Source: Actinomycetota bacterium (GTDB lineage: Bacteria > Actinomycetota > Acidimicrobiia > Acidimicrobiales > Ilumatobacteraceae). From it: a DNA stretch of 17,185 bases. Where the stretch lies: assembly GCA_009705865.1 (NCBI GenBank), contig WLSJ01000019.1, forward strand, positions 1 to 17,185. The letters are read 5' to 3'. Made by a program: the position numbers and the translations under genes. The notes under the pieces were generated by a model. The model worked only from the letters and a program-made list of their open reading frames with translations, was not told the DNA's origin and made no database searches. Of this stretch, positions 14,351 to 17,185 are shown in pieces (within the stretch, counting starts at the first letter, position 1; every line of letters begins with the position of its first letter).

Positions 14351-14794
14351 TTATTGAATTGCCTGATTGACGATGTCTTGCCATTCCTTCGTAAAAGTGT
14401 GCTCAGTGAGGCCCCAATATTTCTTTCCCATCGCAGAATCCATCATGTCGAAGAAAGTTGGGCAATTTTCTCGGTTCATAGAACCTTTTGTCGCATCGAC
14501 CCAATGCTGAAAAAAGTTATGGAGTAACCAGAATGAAATGACTTCCTGAACATCTATATCTGTCCCGATTGAATCTGCGTCGATACCAATCATCTCGAGA
14601 GAGTTTGGAGCTTGCGCGACTGCATGGTAGATATCGTTCCACTGCGTTTTAAAGTTGATTGACCGCGAAATTTCGATGGTCTTTCTGTTGTAAAAAACCT
14701 GAATAACTACAGACACGGCAATAATGACGGTTCCGACGAATGAGAAAACGTCCCCCCAACTGAGTCCATTCACTATGAAGGCAGTGCCGATCAT
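14351..14794 (-). CDS. Small membrane-anchored protein of unknown function
   Basis: The 147 residues are not assigned to a named family. One clear hydrophobic segment (about 13-34, DVFSFVGTVIIAVSVVIQVF) is followed by YNRKT and a soluble, mostly helical part rich in aromatic and acidic residues (FKTQWNDIYHAVA, VISFWLLHNFFQHWVDATKG, KKYWGLTEHTFTKEWQDIV). The basic YNRK after the segment suggests the C-terminal part is cytoplasmic. The layout resembles single-pass bacterial proteins with a helical tail, but I cannot name the family. The DNA is visibly more A+T-rich than its neighbours, which fits recent acquisition. The ATG 14794 lies 3 bp after the crotonase stop, so cotranscription is likely despite no functional link. 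Confidence 0.78.
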   Translation of the reverse strand: MIGTAFIVNGLSWGDVFSFVGTVIIAVSVVIQVFYNRKTIEISRSINFKTQWNDIYHAVAQAPNSLEMIGIDADSIGTDIDVQEVISFWLLHNFFQHWVDATKGSMNRENCPTFFDMMDSAMGKKYWGLTEHTFTKEWQDIVNQAIQ

Positions 14795-14797
14795 GTC

Positions 14798-15616
14798 TTA
14801 CTTGGCGTCGATATAGGCAGGTGCGCGCTTTTCGAAGTCGCTCATCACTGATTCGCGCTGATTATGGCCACCAATGAGGCTGCCAATGATGCGACGCTCG
14901 GCTGCGAACTGGGCAGCTGCGAATTCATGAGTCATGCGATTGAGCAATTCCTTTGCTCCGCGCACTGCGTCAGGGCTGCGCTTGCAGATCTCTGCTGCAT
15001 AGGCAAATGCATCTTCGCGAGGAGTGTCTGACAAACGAGTGACGACGCCAATTTCGTGTGCTTCGCGACCATCAAAGATGCGAGCTGACATAACAATGTC
15101 TTTCATAATGTCTGGGCGAACAAGTCCCTGCAACAACACTGTGCCAGCCATGTCTGGCACGAGGCCCCAATATGTTTCACGCACGCTGAACTTTGTATCG
15201 GGATGCGCAAAGCGAATATCTGCACCAAGTGCAATTTGGCAACCGCCGCCAAGAGCATGCCCATGCACTGCTGCAATAACAGGCACTGGCACTTCTTGCC
15301 ACACCCATGCTGATTGCTGACCGAGGTGCGTGATGCGGCCCTCTTGCATATCGCCAGCTGATGGCTGCTTCTCTGCCGAATCGCGATCTCCGCCGCCAGC
15401 CATAGCACCCATAGACGCAAGGTCAAGACCTGCGCAGAATGACGCACCCTCACCAGACAGCACGACAACACGAATCTTCTTGTTTGTCTTTAATGACTCA
15501 CCAGCGTCGACGATTGCCTGAAACTGCTCACCATCAAGGGCATTGCGCTTATCGGCTCGGTTAAAACGTACGTCGGCAATGCCGTCGGAAATGGAGATTG
15601 TGACTCTGTCGCTCAT
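14798..15616 (-). CDS. Enoyl-CoA hydratase/isomerase (crotonase) family protein
   Basis: Crotonase-fold CoA-thioester enzyme of 272 residues from ATG 15616 (MSDRVTISISDG). The frame stays open to 15640, but the extra eight residues do not look like the family. Oxyanion-hole segments are SFCAGLDLASM (59-69) and HGHALGGGCQIALGADIRF (118-136). The position of the first catalytic Glu of classical hydratases (rat mitochondrial Glu144) is Gln127, the second (Glu164) is kept as Glu147 in VRETYWGL, and Asp155 in VPDMAGT matches the third acid of dienoyl-CoA isomerase. An isomerase-type or unusual reaction is therefore more likely than simple hydration. It resembles a known actinobacterial/proteobacterial crotonase subgroup with GGGxQIALGADIR. 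It is divergent from the nitroreductase, 62 bp apart. Confidence 0.92.
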   Translation of the reverse strand: MSDRVTISISDGIADVRFNRADKRNALDGEQFQAIVDAGESLKTNKKIRVVVLSGEGASFCAGLDLASMGAMAGGGDRDSAEKQPSAGDMQEGRITHLGQQSAWVWQEVPVPVIAAVHGHALGGGCQIALGADIRFAHPDTKFSVRETYWGLVPDMAGTVLLQGLVRPDIMKDIVMSARIFDGREAHEIGVVTRLSDTPREDAFAYAAEICKRSPDAVRGAKELLNRMTHEFAAAQFAAERRIIGSLIGGHNQRESVMSDFEKRAPAYIDAK

Positions 15617-15678
15617 GAAACCAGTTTGGCATGAGTCCACCCGTCATTTGTCATTCAACCCGTGGCAGACTGCCTCTT
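15617..15678. promoter_or_regulatory. Divergent crotonase/nitroreductase intergenic region
   Basis: The 62 bp contain a perfect dyad GGCAG-A-CTGCC at 15664-15674, four bases before the nitroreductase ATG, and a tandem GTCATTT/GTCATTC. Neither gene has a visible Shine-Dalgarno sequence or a recognisable -10/-35 pair here. A shared operator is possible; chance is not excluded. Confidence 0.25.
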
Positions 15679-16326
15679 ATGCATTTAAACCTTTCAGCCG
15701 ATGACGTCCTCAAAACAACCCGCAGCGTGCGCAAGCGCCTCGACTTCGACAAGCCAGTAGAACGCGCAATTGTTGAAGAGTGCCTCGAAATCGCACTTCA
15801 GGCACCAACTGGTTCTAACAGCCAAGGATGGCACTGGATCGTTGTCGAAGATGCTGCAAAGAAGAAGGCACTCGCTGACATCTACCGCAAGAACTGGGAT
15901 CTCTATGCAAACATGCCAGGTCGTGAATTTGCAGCCGGCGACACACGCGGCGAGCGCATGCCACTAGTGCGTGACTCAGCTGGTTATCTCGCAGAGAACT
16001 TTGAAAAGGCACCAATGCTCATGATTCCTTGCATCGATGGTCGTCTTGACAACTTGCCTGCATTTGCTGGAGCTGGCGCATGGGGCTCATTGCTTCCCGC
16101 AGTGTGGAGCTTCATGCTTGCATTGCGCGAACGCGCAATGGGTTCAGCATGGACCACTATTCACCTCATGAATGACGGCGAAAAAGAAGCAGCAGATCTT
16201 CTCGGAATACCTTTCGACAAAGTCACACAGGGCGGACTCTTTCCCATCGCGTACACCATTGGTACAGATTTCAAGCCTGCTATCCGCGAACCACTCAGCA
16301 AGGTTCTTCACTGGGACAAGTGGTAA
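15679..16326 (+). CDS. Nitroreductase family FMN oxidoreductase
   Basis: FMN-dependent NAD(P)H oxidoreductase of 215 residues, a normal size. The N-terminal FMN-phosphate signature is TTRSVRKRLDFDKPV (13-27), then the conserved APTGSNSQGWHW (42-53), where the ring and ribityl contacts occur. The dimer-helix region is AWGSLLPAVWSFMLALRERAMGSAWTT (in two parts, 134-150 and 151-160). The end GGLFPIAYTIG supplies the last FMN contacts, and the protein closes with VLHWDKW. The ATG at 15679 gives MHLNLSADDVLKTTRSVRK; the frame is open to 15631 but the extra residues overlap the crotonase promoter side and look unrelated. The physiological substrate is unknown: quinones, nitro compounds or reductive dehalogenation-like chemistry occur in the superfamily. 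It converges on the GntR gene with only 4 bp between stops. Confidence 0.93.
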   Translation: MHLNLSADDVLKTTRSVRKRLDFDKPVERAIVEECLEIALQAPTGSNSQGWHWIVVEDAAKKKALADIYRKNWDLYANMPGREFAAGDTRGERMPLVRDSAGYLAENFEKAPMLMIPCIDGRLDNLPAFAGAGAWGSLLPAVWSFMLALRERAMGSAWTTIHLMNDGEKEAADLLGIPFDKVTQGGLFPIAYTIGTDFKPAIREPLSKVLHWDKW

Positions 16327-16330
16327 TCGT

Positions 16331-17062
16331 CTAATCCAATAGGCGTATTCCGCTTGGAGCAATTGATTGCTCCACAAACGGTAAATCCACAACAAACTCA
16401 GTGCGATGTGATGGAAACACATGTCGCGACACCAGTACGGTGCGACCTTCAACGCTTTGTGTTGTGCGCTGACAACGCAATACAGGTGACCCAAGAGGAA
16501 CGCTGAGAAGTGTTGCTTCATCTTGAGTTGCAGCATCAGCGCCGATAGTTTGTGTTGCTCCTGCAAACGGAATGTCTAGCAATTCATAAAACGGAGACCG
16601 TTCAACATCGGCACGCGACAGATGTTGACCAAGATCAGCCGGGCACCACACTGTGACAATTGCAAACGGCTCACCATCAGCAAGGTTTAATCGACGCACT
16701 CGCAGTACTTGTGATGTTCCCAAGGCTTTCGCGACATCTGTCGGTGCTTTTTCAAATGCAAACTCCAACACTTGACGTTGTGGAGTAACTCCTGATGCAC
16801 GCATCTGATCTTCGATTGTTGCGAGACGAGCTAGCGGCTGACGCACGGTTTCGCCAGCGACAAACCAACCAAAACCCTGACGAGCATCAACAAGATCGGC
16901 TTCGCGCAATACTTCCAACGCTTTTCGAATAGTCACCCGGCTCACGGCAAACTCAGACGACAGGTCCGATTCACTGGGCAACAAACGTCCAGCGGCATAT
17001 GCGCCAGACAGAACACGCCCTTTGAGCTCTTCAGCGATTTGGTGATAGCGAATGGTTCTCAC
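16331..17062 (-). CDS. GntR-family transcriptional regulator, HutC/UTRA type
   Basis: DNA-binding repressor with an effector domain. From GTG 17062 it has 243 residues. The winged helix (about 1-67) contains YHQIAEELKGRVLSG, the GntR signature LLPSESDLSSEFAVSRVTI and RKALEVLREADLVDARQGFGWFV. A UTRA ligand domain follows (about 85-230), with LRVRRLNLADGEPFAI, PFYELL and SRHVFPSHRTEFVVDLPF. The frame stays open to ATG 17083 and ATG 17104; the latter has AGGG eight bases upstream and cannot be excluded. I prefer 17062 because it yields the family-like MRTIRYHQIAEEL, and because the upstream stretch looks like promoter/operator DNA (TATAAT, 26-bp palindrome). The ligand is unknown; the divergent gene at 17131 is the likeliest target besides itself. 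Confidence 0.9.
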   Translation of the reverse strand: MRTIRYHQIAEELKGRVLSGAYAAGRLLPSESDLSSEFAVSRVTIRKALEVLREADLVDARQGFGWFVAGETVRQPLARLATIEDQMRASGVTPQRQVLEFAFEKAPTDVAKALGTSQVLRVRRLNLADGEPFAIVTVWCPADLGQHLSRADVERSPFYELLDIPFAGATQTIGADAATQDEATLLSVPLGSPVLRCQRTTQSVEGRTVLVSRHVFPSHRTEFVVDLPFVEQSIAPSGIRLLD

Positions 17063-17087
17063 TTGTATTATAGTTGTATACATCAAG
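17062..17087. promoter_or_regulatory. 26-bp palindrome with TATAAT, likely GntR operator/promoter
   Basis: The element has outer arms CTTG and CAAG and inner TATA blocks symmetrically placed (CTTG-N4-TATA in one half, TATA-N4-CAAG in the other on the plus strand), including GTATAC on one side. HutC-subfamily operators characteristically contain GT-N-TA-N-AC cores, so this fits a site for the adjacent repressor. On the minus strand a perfect TATAAT (plus-strand 17067-17072) lies 4 nt before the GTG at 17062. No -35 is well placed. Repressor bound here would cover the GntR promoter and lie 43 bp upstream of the divergent start. Confidence 0.55.
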
Positions 17088-17130
17088 ACAAAACGCAAGT
17101 ACATATTTCTTGCCCTGTGAAAGGCCCACT

Positions 17131-17185
17131 ATGACTGTTTCAGCCGGCACTCCTATTTCTCTCGTGAACGCGGTGTACGCAACAC
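17131..17185 (+). CDS. Start of an unidentified gene, cut by the window edge
   Basis: ATG 17131 opens a frame that stays open to the end of the window, giving about 18 residues (MTVSAGTPISLVNAVYAT). GAAAGG at 17119-17124 is a good ribosome-binding site, six bases before the ATG, and supports a real start. The fragment is too short to name. It is divergent from the GntR regulator, with the 26-bp palindrome between them, so it is a candidate target of that regulator. Confidence 0.6.
   Translation, partial: MTVSAGTPISLVNAVYAT

Noticed and set aside
13776..14357. 193-codon open frame on the plus strand opposite the start of gltB
   Set aside because: It is antisense to the conserved GltB glutaminase domain and runs through the leader; its product shows no domain and low-complexity composition. 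gltB explains the open frame.
1..17185. tRNA, rRNA, CRISPR array, insertion sequence, phage or defence module
   Set aside because: No cloverleaf, regularly spaced repeats, transposase/integrase motifs or terminal inverted repeats were seen on either strand; gene content is core metabolism.

Overview
The window looks like chromosomal DNA from a compact, moderate-GC actinobacterium, perhaps a freshwater or marine Acidimicrobiia-type lineage. The evidence is the balanced base composition, very short or negative gaps between genes, GTG and TTG starts, few Shine-Dalgarno sites, and actinobacterial-looking GltB, Ddl, UTRA-GntR and nitroreductase proteins. The lineage is an inference, not something the sequence proves. 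I see no rRNA, tRNA, transposase, integrase or CRISPR array.

Layout. 1-1146 (-): 5' part of a PatD-like aldehyde dehydrogenase, running off the left edge. 1211-3574 (+): alanine dehydrogenase followed after 9 bp by a cytochrome P450, a probable two-gene operon. 3571-3741 (-): a 56-residue Cys-rich zinc-ribbon gene, overlapping the P450 tail to tail. 3827-5098 (+): an MFS exporter, its end overlapping murF. 5080-6399 (-) and 6433-7512 (+): murF and ddl, head to head with about 33 bp between them. 7509-8156 (-): a LysM lipoprotein. 8206-14209 (-): gltB and gltD, the two glutamate synthase subunits. 14351-15616 (-): a crotonase-family enzyme and a small AT-rich membrane protein. 15679-16326 (+): a nitroreductase. 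16331-17062 (-): a GntR/UTRA repressor. 17131-17185 (+): the first codons of a gene that leaves the right edge.

How the genes fit together. Ddl makes D-Ala-D-Ala and MurF attaches it to the UDP-MurNAc-tripeptide, so the head-to-head pair covers two consecutive steps of peptidoglycan precursor synthesis; the LysM lipoprotein next door probably binds the finished wall. Ald (alanine to pyruvate and ammonia), GltBD (glutamine plus 2-oxoglutarate to two glutamates) and the aminoaldehyde-type dehydrogenase all handle amino nitrogen. The P450, exporter, crotonase and nitroreductase have no substrate that can be read from context.

Most of the window is ordinary housekeeping and catabolic DNA, and I found no clear novel multi-gene system. 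The items most worth a second look are the overlooked zinc-ribbon gene at 3571-3741; the gltB leader (14210-14350), with two inverted repeats and a possible 8-codon leader ORF behind a perfect GGAGG; the 26-bp palindrome at 17062-17087 between the GntR gene and its divergent neighbour; the crotonase with Gln in place of the first catalytic Glu; and the overlapping or leaderless promoter arrangement between murF and ddl.
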